Source of the DNA: Micropterix aruncella
Taxonomy: Eukaryota > Arthropoda > Insecta > Lepidoptera > Micropterigidae
Assembly (NCBI GenBank): GCA_944548615.1
Contig: OX155952.1
Coordinates: 62,001 to 126,000, forward strand
Reading direction: 5' to 3'
Length of the DNA: 64,000 nt
A program made the translations under genes and the position numbers. Below, piece by piece: positions 47,701-61,700 of this stretch. Under the pieces are notes generated by a model that was given only the letters and a program-made list of their open reading frames with translations, did no database searches and was not told the origin of the DNA. Numbering within the stretch: position 1 is the first letter of the stretch; every line of letters starts with the position of its first letter.

Positions 47701-50700
47701 TTTGAAAATTCAAATTTCGAACCAACTGTCAAATTTGAAAATTCAAATTTCGAACCAACTGTCAAATTTGAAAATTCAAATTTCCAACCAACTGTCAGAT
47801 TTGAAAATTCAAATTTCGAACCAACTGTCAAATTTGAAAATTCAAATTTCGAACCAACTGTCACATTTGAAAATTCAAATTTCGAAACAACTGTCAAATT
47901 TGAAAATTCAAATTTCGAACCAACTGTCAGATTTCAAAATTCAAATTTCGAACCAACTGTCAGATTTCAAAATTCAAATTTCGAACCAACTGTCAAATTT
48001 GAAAATTCAAATTTCGAACCAACTGTCAGATTTGAAAATTCAAATTTCGAACCAACTGTCAGATTTGAAAATTCAAATTTCGAACATACTGTCAGATTTG
48101 AAAATTCAAATTTCGAACCAACTGTCAAATTTGAAAATTCAAATTTCGAACCAACTGTCAGATTTGAAAATTCAAATTTCGAACCAACTGTCAAATTTGA
48201 AAATTCAAATTTCGAACCAACTGTCAGATTTGAAAATTTGAATTTCGAACCAACTGTCAAATTTGAAAATTCAAATTTCGAACCAACTGTCAAATTTGAA
48301 AATTCAAATTTCGAACCAACTGTCAAATTTGAAAATTCAAATTTCGAACCAACTGTCAGATTTGAAAATTCAAATTTCGAACCAACTGACAAATTTGAAA
48401 ATTCAAATTTCGAACCAACTGTCAAATTTGAAAATTCAAATTTCGAACCAACTGTCAAATTTGACAATTCAAATTTCGAACCAACTGTCAGATTTGAAAA
48501 TTCAAATTTCGAACCAACTGTCAAATTTGAAAATTCAAATTTCGAAACAACTGTCAGATTTGAAAATTCAAATTTCGAACCAACTGTCACATTTGAAAAT
48601 TCAAATTTCGAACCAACTGTCAGATTTGAAAATTTGAATTTCGAACCAACTGTCAAATTTGAAAATTTGAAATATCGAACCAACTGTCAGATTTGAAAAT
48701 TCAAATTTCGAACCAACTGTCAAATTTGAAAATTCAAATTTCGAACCAACTGTCAGATTTGAAAATTCAAATTTCGAACCAACTGTCAGATTTGAAAATT
48801 CAAATTTCGAACCAACTGTCAAATTTGAAAATTCAAATTTCGAACCAACTGTCAGATTTGAAAATTCAAATTTCGAACCAACTGTCAAATTTGAAAATTC
48901 AAATTTCGAACCAACTGTCAGATTTGAAAATTTGAATTTCGAACCAACTGTCAAATTTGAAAATTCAAATTTCGAACCAACTGTCAAATTTGAAAATTCA
49001 AATTTCGAACCAACTGTCAAATTTGAAAATTCAAATTTCGAACCAACTGTCAGATTTGAAAATTCAAATTTCGAACCAACTGTCAAATTTGAAAATTCAA
49101 ATTTCGAACCAACTGTCACATTTGAAAATTCAAATTTCGAAACAACTGTCAAATTTGAAAATTCAAATTTCGAACCAACTGTCAGATTTCAAAATTCAAA
49201 TTTCGAACCAACTGTCAGATTTCAAAATTCAAATTTCGAACCAACTGTCAAATTTGAAAATTCAAATTTCGAACCAACTGTCAGATTTGAAAATTCAAAT
49301 TTCGAACCAACTGTCAGATTTGAAAATTCAAATTTCGAACATACTGTCAGATTTGAAAATTCAAATTTCGAACCAACTGTCAAATTTGAAAATTCAAATT
49401 TCGAACCAACTGTCAGATTTGAAAATTCAAATTTCGAACCAACTGTCAAATTTGAAAATTCAAATTTCGAACCAACTGTCAGATTTGAAAATTTGAATTT
49501 CGAACCAACTGTCAAATTTGAAAATTCAAATTTCGAACCAACTGTCAGATTTAAAAATTCAAATTTCGAACCAACTGTCACATTTGAAAATTCAAATTTC
49601 GAACCAACTGTCAGATTTGAAAATTTGAATTTCGAACCAACTGTCAGATTTGAAAATTAAAATTTCGAACCAACTGTCAAATTTGAAAATTCAAATTTCG
49701 AACCAACTGTCAGATTTGAAAATTCAAATTTCGAACCAACTGTCAGATTTGAAAATTCAAATTTCGAACCAACTGTCAGATTTGAAAATTCAAATTTCGA
49801 ACCAACTGTCAAATTTGAAAATTCAAATTTCGAAACAACTGTCAGATTTGAAAATTCAAATTTCGAACCAACTGTCACATTTGAAAATTCAAATTTCGAA
49901 CCAACTGTCAGATTTGAAAATTTGAATTTCGAACCAACTGTCAAATTTGAAAATTTGAAATATCGAACCAACTGTCAGATTTGAAAATTCAAATTTCGAA
50001 CCAACTGTCAAATTTGAAAATTCAAATTTCGAACCAACTGTCAGATTTGAAAATTCAAATTTCGAACCAACTGTCAGATTTGAAAATTCAAATTTCGAAC
50101 CAACTGTCAAATTTGAAAATTCAAATTTCGAACCAACTGTCAGATTTGAAAATTCAAATTTCGAACCAACTGTCAAATTTGAAAATTCAAATTTCGAACC
50201 AACTGTCAGATTTGAAAATTTGAATTTCGAACCAACTGTCAAATTTGAAAATTCAAATTTCGAACCAACTGTCAAATTTGAAAATTCAAATTTCGAACCA
50301 ACTGTCAAATTTGAAAATTCAAATTTCCAACCAACTGTCAGATTTGAAAATTCAAATTTCGAACCAACTGTCAAATTTGAAAATTCAAATTTCGAACCAA
50401 CTGTCACATTTGAAAATTCAAATTTCGAAACAACTGTCAAATTTGAAAATTCAAATTTCGAACCAACTGTCAGATTTCAAAATTCAAATTTCGAACCAAC
50501 TGTCAGATTTCAAAATTCAAATTTCGAACCAACTGTCAAATTTGAAAATTCAAATTTCGAACCAACTGTCAGATTTGAAAATTCAAATTTCGAACCAACT
50601 GTCAGATTTGAAAATTCAAATTTCGAACATACTGTCAGATTTGAAAATTCAAATTTCGAACCAACTGTCAAATTTGAAAATTCAAATTTCGAACCAACTG

Positions 50701-53700
50701 TCAGATTTGAAAATTCAAATTTCGAACCAACTGTCAAATTTGAAAATTCAAATTTCGAACCAACTGTCAGATTTGAAAATTTGAATTTCGAACCAACTGT
50801 CAAATTTGAAAATTCAAATTTCGAACCAACTGTCAAATTTGAAAATTCAAATTTCGAACCAACTGTCAAATTTGAAAATTCAAATTTCGAACCAACTGTC
50901 AGATTTGAAAATTCAAATTTCGAACCAACTGACAAATTTGAAAATTCAAATTTCGAACCAACTGTCACATTTGAAAATTCAAATTTCGAAACAACTGTCA
51001 AATTTGAAAATTCAAATTTCGAACCAACTGTCAGATTTGAAAATTCAAATTTCGAACCAACTGTCAAATTTGAAAATTCAAATTTTGAACCAACTGTCAG
51101 ATTTGAAGATTCAAATTTCGAACCAACTGTCAAATTTGAAAATTCAAATTTCGAACCAACTGTCAGATTTGAAAATTCAAATTTCGAACCCACTGTCAGA
51201 TTTCAAAATTCAAATTTCGAACCAAGTGTCAAATTTGAAATTCAAATTTCGAACCAACTGTCAGATTTGAAAATTCAAATTTCGAACCAACTGTCAAATT
51301 TGAAAATTCAAATTTCGAACCAACTGTCAGATTTGAAAATTCAAATTTCGAACCAACTGTCAGATTTGAAAATTCAAATTTCGAACCAACTGTCAAATTT
51401 GAAAATTCAAATTTCGAAACAACTGTCAGATTTGAAAATTCAAATTTCGAACCAACTGTCACATTTGAAAATTCAAATTTCGAACCAACTGTCAGATTTG
51501 AAAATTTGAATTTCGAACCAACTGTCAAATTTGAAAATTTGAAATATCGAACCAACTGTCAGATTTGAAAATTCAAATTTCGAACCAACTGTCAAATTTG
51601 AAAATTCAAATTTCGAACCAACTGTCAGATTTGAAAATTCAAATTTCGAACCAACTGTCAGATTTGAAAATTCAAATTTCGAACCAACTGTCAAATTTGA
51701 AAATTCAAATTTTGAACCAACTGTCAGATTTGAAAATTCAAATTTCGAATCAACTGTCAAATTTGAAAATTCAAATTTCGTCCAACTGTCAGATTTGAAA
51801 ATTCAAATTTCGAACCAACTGTCACATTTCAAAATTCAAATTTCGAACCAACTGTCAAATTTGAAAATTCAAATTTCGAACCAACTGTCAGATTTCAAAA
51901 TTTGAATTTCGAACCAACTGTCAAATTTGAAAATTCAAATTTCGAACCAACTGTCAAATTTGAAAATTCAAATTTCGAACCAACTGTCAAATTTGAAAAT
52001 TCAAATTTCGAACCAACTGTCAGATTTGAAAATTCAAATTTCGAACCAACTGTCAAATTTGAAAATTCAAATTTCGAACCAACTGTCACATTTGAAAATT
52101 CAAATTTCGAAACAACTGTCAAATTTGAAAATTCAAATTTCGAACCAACTGTCAGATTTGAAAATTCAAATTTCGAACTAACTGTCAGATTTGAAAATTC
52201 AAATTTCGAACCAACTGTCAAATTTGAAAATTCAAATTTCGAACCAACTGTCAGATTTGAAAATTCAAATTTCGAACCAACTGTCAAATTTGACAATTCA
52301 AATTTCGAACCAACTGTCAGATTTAAAAATTCAAATTTCGAACCAACTGTCACATTTGAAAATTCAAATTTCGAACCAACTGTCAGATTTGAAAATTTGA
52401 ATTTCGAACCAACTGTCAGATTTGAAAATTAAAATTTCGAACCAACTGTCAAATTTGAAAATTCAAATTTCGAACCAACTGTCAGATTTGAAAATTCAAA
52501 TTTCGAACCAACTGTCAGATTTGAAAATTCAAATTTCGAACCAACTGTCAAATTTGAAAATTCAAATTTCGAAACAACTGTCAGATTTGAAAATTCAAAT
52601 TTCGAACCAACTGTCACATTTGAAAATTCAAATTTCGAACCAACTGTCAGATTTGAAAATTTGAATTTCGAACCAACTGTCAAATTTGAAAATTTGAAAT
52701 ATCGAACCAACTGTCAGATTTGAAAATTCAAATTTCGAACCAACTGTCAAATTTGAAAATTCAAATTTCGAACCAACTGTCAGATTTGAAAATTCAAATT
52801 TCGAACCAACTGTCAGATTTGAAAATTCAAATTTCGAACCAACTGTCAAATTTGAAAATTCAAATTTCGAACCAACTGTCAGATTTGAAAATTCAAATTT
52901 CGAACCAACTGTCAAATTTGAAAATTCAAATTTCGAACCAACTGTCAGATTTGAAAATTTGAATTTCGAACCAACTGTCAAATTTGAAAATTCAAATTTC
53001 GAACCAACTGTCAAATTTGAAAATTCAAATTTCGAACCAACTGTCAAATTTGAAAATTCAAATTTCGAACCAACTGTCAGATTTGAAAATTCAAATTTCG
53101 AACCAACTGTCAAATTTGAAAATTCAAATTTCGAACCAACTGTCACATTTGAAAATTCAAATTTCGAAACAACTGTCAAATTTGAAAATTCAAATTTCGA
53201 ACCAACTGTCAGATTTCAAAATTCAAATTTCGAACCAACTGTCAGATTTCAAAATTCAAATTTCGAACCAACTGTCAAATTTGAAAATTCAAATTTCGAA
53301 CCAACTGTCAGATTTGAAAATTCAAATTTCGAACCAACTGTCAGATTTGAAAATTCAAATTTCGAACATACTGTCAGATTTGAAAATTCAAATTTCGAAC
53401 CAACTGTCAAATTTGAAAATTCAAATTTCGAACCAACTGTCAGATTTGAAAATTCAAATTTCGAACCAACTGTCAAATTTGAAAATTCAAATTTCGAACC
53501 AACTGTCAGATTTGAAAATTTGAATTTCGAACCAACTGTCAAATTTGAAAATTCAAATTTCGAACCAACTGTCAAATTTGAAAATTCAAATTTCGAACCA
53601 ACTGTCAAATTTGAAAATTCAAATTTCGAACCAACTGTCAGATTTGAAAATTCAAATTTCGAACCAACTGTCAAATTTGAAAATTCAAATTTCGAACCAA

Positions 53701-55489
53701 CTGTCACATTTGAAAATTCAAATTTCGAAACAACTGTCAAATTTGAAAATTCAAATTTCGAACCAACTGTCAGATTTGAAAATTCAAATTTCGAACCAAC
53801 TGTCAAATTTGAAAATTCAAATTTTGAACCAACTGTCAGATTTGAAGATTCAAATTTCGAACCAACTGTCAAATTTGAAAATTCAAATTTCGAACCAACT
53901 GTCAGATTTGAAAATTCAAATTTCGAACCCACTGTCAAATTTCAAAATTCAAATTTCGAACCAAGTGTCAAATTTGAAATTCAAATTTCGAACCAACTGT
54001 CAGATTTGAAAATTCAAATTTCGAACCGACTGTCAGATTTGAAAATTCAAATTTCGAACCAACTGTCAAAATTGAAAATTCAAATTTCGAACCAACTGTC
54101 AGATTTGAAAATTCAAATTTCGAACCAACTGTCAAATTTGAAAATTCAAATTTCGAACCAACTGTCAGATTTAAAAATTCAAATTTCGAACCAACTGTCA
54201 CATTTGAAAATTCAAATTTCGAACCAACTGTCAGATTTGAAAATTTGAATTTCGAACCAACTGTCAGATTTGAAAATTCAAATTTCGAACCAACTGTCAA
54301 ATTTGAAAATTCAAATTTCGAACCAACTGTCAGATTTGAAAATTCAAATTTCGAACCAACTGTCAGATTTGAAAATTCAAATTTCGAACCAACTGTCAAA
54401 TTTGAAAATTCAAATTTCGAAACAACTGTCAGATTTGAAAATTCAAATTTCGAACCAACTGTCACATTTGAAAATTCAAATTTCGAACCAACTGTCAGAT
54501 TTGAAAATTTGAATTTCGAACCAACTGTCAAATTTGAAAATTTGAAATATCGAACCAACTGTCAGATTTGAAAATTCAAATTTCGAACCAACTGTCAAAT
54601 TTGAAAATTCAAATTTCGAACCAACTGTCAGATTTGAAAATTCAAATTTCGAACCAACTGTCAGATTTGAAAATTCAAATTTCGAACCAACTGTCAAATT
54701 TGAAAATTCAAATTTTGAACCAACTGTCAGATTTGAAAATTCAAATTTCGAATCAACTGTCAAATTTGAAAATTCAAATTTCGTCCAACTGTCAGATTTG
54801 AAAATTCAAATTTCGAACCAACTGTCACATTTCAAAATTCAAATTTCGAACCAACTGTCAAATTTGAAAATTCAAATTTCGAATCAACTGTCAGATTTCA
54901 AAATTTGAATTTCGAACCAACTGTCAAATTTGAAAATTCAAATTTCGAACCAACTGTCAAATTTGAAAATTCAAATTTCGAACCAACTGTCAAATTTGAA
55001 AATTCAAATTTCGAACCAACTGTCAGATTTGAAAATTCAAATTTCGAACCAACTGTCAAATTTGAAAATTCAAATTTCGAACCAACTGTCACATTTGAAA
55101 ATTCAAATTTCGAAACAACTGTCAAATTTGAAAATTCAAATTTCGAACCTACTGTCAGATTTGAAAATTCAAATTTCGAACTAACTGTCAGATTTGAAAA
55201 TTCAAATTTCGAACCAACTGTCAAATTTGAAAATTCAAATTTCGAACCAACTGTCAGATTTGAAAATTCAAATTTCGAACCAACTGTCAAATTTGACAAT
55301 TCAAATTTCGAACCAACTGTCAGATTTAAAAATTCAAATTTCGAACCAACTGTCACATTTGAAAATTCAAATTTCGAACCAACTGTCAGATTTGAAAATT
55401 TGAATTTCGAACCAACTGTCAGATTTGAAAATTAAAATTTCGAACCAACTGTCAAATTTGAAAATTCAAATTTCGAACCAACTGTCAGA

Positions 55490-58400
55490 TTTGAAAATTC
55501 AAATTTCGAACCAACTGTCAGATTTGAAAATTCAAATTTCGAACCAACTGTCAAATTTGAAAATTGAAATTTCGAAACAACTGTCAGATTTGAAAATTCA
55601 AATTTCGAACCAACTGTCACATTTGAAAATTCAAATTTCGAACCAACTGTCAGATTTGAAAATTTGAATTTCGAACCAACTGTCAAATTTGAAAATTTGA
55701 AATATCGAACCAACTGTCAGATTTGAAAATTCAAATTTCGAACCAACTGTCAAATTTGAAAATTCAAATTTCGAAACAACTGTCAGATTTGAAAATTCAA
55801 ATTTCGAACCAACTGTCACATTTGAAAATTCAAATTTCGAACCAACTGTCAGATTTGAAAATTTGAATTTCGAACCAACTGTCAAATTTGAAAATTTGAA
55901 ATATCGAACCAACTGTCAGATTTGAAAATTCAAATTTCGAACCAACTGTCAAATTTGAAAATTCAAATTTCGAACCAACTGTCAGATTTGAAAATTCAAA
56001 TTTCGAACCAACTGTCAGATTTGAAAATTCAAATTTCGAACCAACTGTCAAATTTGAAAATTCAAATTTCGAACCAACTGTCAGATTTGAAAATTCAAAT
56101 TTCGAACCAACTGTCAAATTTGAAAATTCAAATTTCGAACCAACTGTCAGATTTGAAAATTTGAATTTCGAACCAACTGTCAAATTTGAAAATTCAAATT
56201 TCGAACCAACTGTCAAATTTGAAAATTCAAATTTCGAACCAACTGTCAAATTTGAAAATTCAAATTTCCAACCAACTGTCAGATTTGAAAATTCAAATTT
56301 CGAACCAACTGTCAAATTTGAAAATTCAAATTTCGAACCAACTGTCACATTTGAAAATTCAAATTTCGAAACAACTGTCAAATTTGAAAATTCAAATTTC
56401 GAACCAACTGTCAGATTTCAAAATTCAAATTTCGAACCAACTGTCAGATTTCAAAATTCAAATTTCGAACCAACTGTCAAATTTGAAAATTCAAATTTCG
56501 AACCAACTGTCAGATTTGAAAATTCAAATTTCGAACCAACTGTCAGATTTGAAAATTCAAATTTCGAACATACTGTCAGATTTGAAAATTCAAATTTCGA
56601 ACCAACTGTCAAATTTGAAAATTCAAATTTCGAACCAACTGTCAGATTTGAAAATTCAAATTTCGAACCAACTGTCAAATTTGAAAATTCAAATTTCGAA
56701 CCAACTGTCAGATTTGAAAATTTGAATTTCGAACCAACTGTCAAATTTGAAAATTCAAATTTCGAACCAACTGTCAAATTTGAAAATTCAAATTTCGAAC
56801 CAACTGTCAAATTTGAAAATTCAAATTTCGAACCAACTGTCAGATTTGAAAATTCAAATTTCGAACCAACTGACAAATTTGAAAATTCAAATTTCGAACC
56901 AACTGTCACATTTGAAAATTCAAATTTCGAAACAACTGTCAAATTTGAAAATTCAAATTTCGAACCAACTGTCAGATTTGAAAATTCAAATTTCGAACCA
57001 ACTGTCAAATTTGAAAATTCAAATTTTGAACCAACTGTCAGATTTGAAGATTCAAATTTCGAACCAACTGTCAAATTTGAAAATTCAAATTTCGAACCAA
57101 CTGTCAGATTTGAAAATTCAAATTTCGAACCCACTGTCAGATTTCAAAATTCAAATTTCGAACCAAGTGTCAAATTTGAAATTCAAATTTCGAACCAACT
57201 GTCAGATTTGAAAATTCAAATTTCGAACCAACTGTCAAATTTGAAAATTCAAATTTCGAACCAACTGTCAGATTTGAAAATTCAAATTTCGAACCAACTG
57301 TCAGATTTAAAAATTCAAATTTCGAACCAACTGTCAAATTTGAAAATTCAAATTTTGAACCAACTGTCAGATTTGAAAATTCAAATTTCGAATCAACTGT
57401 CAAATTTGAAAATTCAAATTTCGTCCATCTGTCAGATTTGAAAATTCAAATTTCGAACCAACTGTCACATTTGAAAATTCAAATTTCGAACCAACTGTCA
57501 AATTTGAAAATTCAAATTTCGAACCAACTGTCAGATTTGAAAATTTGAATTTCGAACCAACTGTCAAATTTGAAAATTCAAATTTCGAACCAACTGTCAG
57601 ATTTGAAAATTCAAATTTCGAACCAACTGTCAAATTTGAAAATTCAAATTTCGAACCAACTGTCACATTTGAAAATTCAAATTTCGAAACAACTGTCAAA
57701 TTTGAAAATTCAAATTTCGAACCAACTGTCAGATTTCAAAATTCAAATTTCGAACCAACTGTCAGATTTGAAAATTCAAATTTCGAACCAACTGTCACAT
57801 TTGAAAATTCAAATTTCGAACCAACTGTCAAATTTGAAAATTCAAATTTCGAACCAACTGTCAGATTTGAAAATTCAAATTTCGAACTAACTGTCAGATT
57901 TGAAAATTCAAATTTCGAAACAACTGTCAAATTTGAAAATTCAAATTTCGAACCAACTGTCAGATTTCAAAATTCAAATTTCGAACCAACTGTCAGATTT
58001 GAAAATTCAAATTTCGAACCAACTGTCAAATTTGAAAATTCAAATTTCGAACCAACTGTCAAATTTGAAAATTCAAATTTCGAACCAACTGTCAGATTTG
58101 AAAATTCAAATTTCGAACCAACTGTCAGATTTGAAAATTTGAATTTCGAACCAACTGTCAGATTTGAAAATTAAAATTTCGAACCAACTGTCAAATTTGA
58201 AAATTCAAATTTCGAACCAACTGTCAGATTTGAAAATTCAAATTTCGAACCAACTGTCAGATTTGAAAATTCAAATTTCGAACCAACTGTCAAATTTGAA
58301 AATTCAAATTTCGAAACAACTGTCAGATTTGAAAATTCAAATTTCGAACCAACTGTCACATTTGAAAATTCAAATTTCGAACCAACTGTCAGATTTGAAA

Positions 58401-58787
58401 ATTTGAATTTCGAACCAACTGTCAAATTTGAAAATTTGAAATATCGAACCAACTGTCAGATTCGAAAATTCAAATTTCGAACCAACTGTCAAATTTGAAA
58501 ATTCAAATTTCGAACCAACTGTCAGATTTGAAAATTCAAATTTCGAACCAACTGTCAGATTTGAAAATTCAAATTTCGAACCAACTGTCAAATTTGAAAA
58601 TTCAAATTTCGAACCAACTGTCAGATTTGAAAATTCAAATTTCGAACCAACTGTCAAATTTGAAAATTCAAATTTCGAACCAACTGTCAGATTTGAAAAT
58701 TTGAATTTCGAACCAACTGTCAAATTTGAAAATTCAAATTTCGAACCAACTGTCAAATTTGAAAATTCAAATTTCGAACCAACTGTC
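55490..58787 (-). repeat. Higher-order block repeated at offset 5213
   Basis: About 3.3 kb that matches about 60703-64000, including rare variants such as CAGATTCGAAAATTC (58459 and 63672), GTCCATCTG, and a close pair of markers 199 bp apart. The right copy is cut by the window edge, so the true block is longer. Confidence 0.85.
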
Positions 58788-61700
58788 AAATTTGAAAATT
58801 CAAATTTCGAACCAACTGTCAGATTTGAAAATTCAAATTTCGAACCAACTGTCAGATTTGAAAATTCAAATTTCGAACCAACTGTCAGATTTCAAAATTC
58901 AAATTTCGAACCAACTGTCAAATTTGAAAATTAAAATTTCGAACCAACTGTCAGATTTGAAAATTCAAATTTCGAACCAACTGTCAGATTTGAAAATTCA
59001 AATTTCGAACATACTGTCAGATTTGAAAATTCAAATTTCGAACCAACTGTCAAATTTGAAAATTCAAATTTCGAACCAACTGTCAGATTTGAAAATTCAA
59101 ATTTCGAACCAACTGTCAAATTTGAAAATTCAAATTTCGAACCAACTGTCAGATTTGAAAATTTGAATTTCGAACCAACTGTCAAATTTGAAAATTCAAA
59201 TTTCGAACCAACTGTCAAATTTGAAAATTCAAATTTCGAACCAACTGTCAAATTTGAAAATTCAAATTTCGAACCAACTGTCAGATTTGAAAATTCAAAT
59301 TTCGAACCAACTGACAAATTTGAAAATTCAAATTTCGAACCAACTGTCACATTTGAAAATTCAAATTTCGAAACAACTGTCAAATTTGAAAATTCAAATT
59401 TCGAACCAACTGTCAGATTTGAAAATTCAAATTTCGAACCAACTGTCAAATTTGAAAATTCAAATTTTGAACCAACTGTCAGATTTGAAGATTCAAATTT
59501 CGAACCAACTGTCAAATTTGAAAATTCAAATTTCGAACCAACTGTCAGATTTGAAAATTCAAATTTCGAACCCACTGTCAGATTTCAAAATTCAAATTTC
59601 GAACCAAGTGTCAAATTTGAAATTCAAATTTCGAACCAACTGTCAGATTTGAAAATTCAAATTTCGAACCAACTGTCAAATTTGAAAATTCAAATTTCGA
59701 ACCAACTGTCAGATTTGAAAATTCAAATTTCGAACCAACTGTCAGATTTAAAAATTCAAATTTCGAACCAACTGTCAAATTTGAAAATTCAAATTTTGAA
59801 CCAACTGTCAGATTTGAAAATTCAAATTTCGAATCAACTGTCAAATTTGAAAATTCAAATTTCGTCCATCTGTCAGATTTGAAAATTCAAATTTCGAACC
59901 AACTGTCACATTTGAAAATTCAAATTTCGAACCAACTGTCAAATTTGAAAATTCAAATTTCGAACCAACTGTCAGATTTGAAAATTTGAATTTCGAACCA
60001 ACTGTCAAATTTGAAAATTCAAATTTCGAACCAACTGTCAAATTTGAAAATTCAAATTTCGAACCAACTGTCAAATTTGAAAATTCAAATTTCGAACCAA
60101 CTGTCAGATTTGAAAATTCAAATTTCGAACCAACTGTCAAATTTGAAAATTCAAATTTCGAACCAACTGTCACATTTGAAAATTCAAATTTCGAAACAAC
60201 TGTCAAATTTGAAAATTCAAATTTCGAACCAACTGTCAGATTTCAAAATTCAAATTTCGAACCAACTGTCAGATTTGAAAATTCAAATTTCGAACCAACT
60301 GTCACATTTGAAAATTCAAATTTCGAACCAACTGTCAAATTTGAAAATTCAAATTTCGAACCAACTGTCAGATTTGAAAATTCAAATTTCGAACTAACTG
60401 TCAGATTTGAAAATTCAAATTTCGAAACAACTGTCAAATTTGAAAATTCAAATTTCGAACCAACTGTCAGATTTCAAAATTCAAATTTCGAACCAACTGT
60501 CAGATTTGAAAATTCAAATTTCGAACCAACTGTCAAATTTGAAAATTCAAATTTCGAACCAACTGTCAAATTTGAAAATTCAAATTTCGAACCAACTGTC
60601 AGATTTCAAAATTCAAATTTCGAACCAACTGTCAGATTTGAAAATTCAAATTTCGAACCAACTGTCACATTTGAAAATTCAAATTTCGAACCAACTGTCA
60701 AATTTGAAAATTCAAATTTCGAACCAACTGTCAGATTTGAAAATTCAAATTTCGAACCAACTGTCAAATTTGAAAATTGAAATTTCGAAACAACTGTCAG
60801 ATTTGAAAATTCAAATTTCGAACCAACTGTCACATTTGAAAATTCAAATTTCGAACCAACTGTCAGATTTGAAAATTTGAATTTCGAACCAACTGTCAAA
60901 TTTGAAAATTTGAAATATCGAACCAACTGTCAGATTTGAAAATTCAAATTTCGAACCAACTGTCAAATTTGAAAATTCAAATTTCGAAACAACTGTCAGA
61001 TTTGAAAATTCAAATTTCGAACCAACTGTCACATTTGAAAATTCAAATTTCGAACCAACTGTCAGATTTGAAAATTTGAATTTCGAACCAACTGTCAAAT
61101 TTGAAAATTTGAAATATCGAACCAACTGTCAGATTTGAAAATTCAAATTTCGAACCAACTGTCAAATTTGAAAATTCAAATTTCGAACCAACTGTCAGAT
61201 TTGAAAATTCAAATTTCGAACCAACTGTCAGATTTGAAAATTCAAATTTCGAACCAACTGTCAAATTTGAAAATTCAAATTTCGAACCAACTGTCAGATT
61301 TGAAAATTCAAATTTCGAACCAACTGTCAAATTTGAAAATTCAAATTTCGAACCAACTGTCAGATTTGAAAATTTGAATTTCGAACCAACTGTCAAATTT
61401 GAAAATTCAAATTTCGAACCAACTGTCAAATTTGAAAATTCAAATTTCGAACCAACTGTCAAATTTGAAAATTCAAATTTCCAACCAACTGTCAGATTTG
61501 AAAATTCAAATTTCGAACCAACTGTCAAATTTGAAAATTCAAATTTCGAACCAACTGTCACATTTGAAAATTCAAATTTCGAAACAACTGTCAAATTTGA
61601 AAATTCAAATTTCGAACCAACTGTCAGATTTCAAAATTCAAATTTCGAACCAACTGTCAGATTTCAAAATTCAAATTTCGAACCAACTGTCAAATTTGAA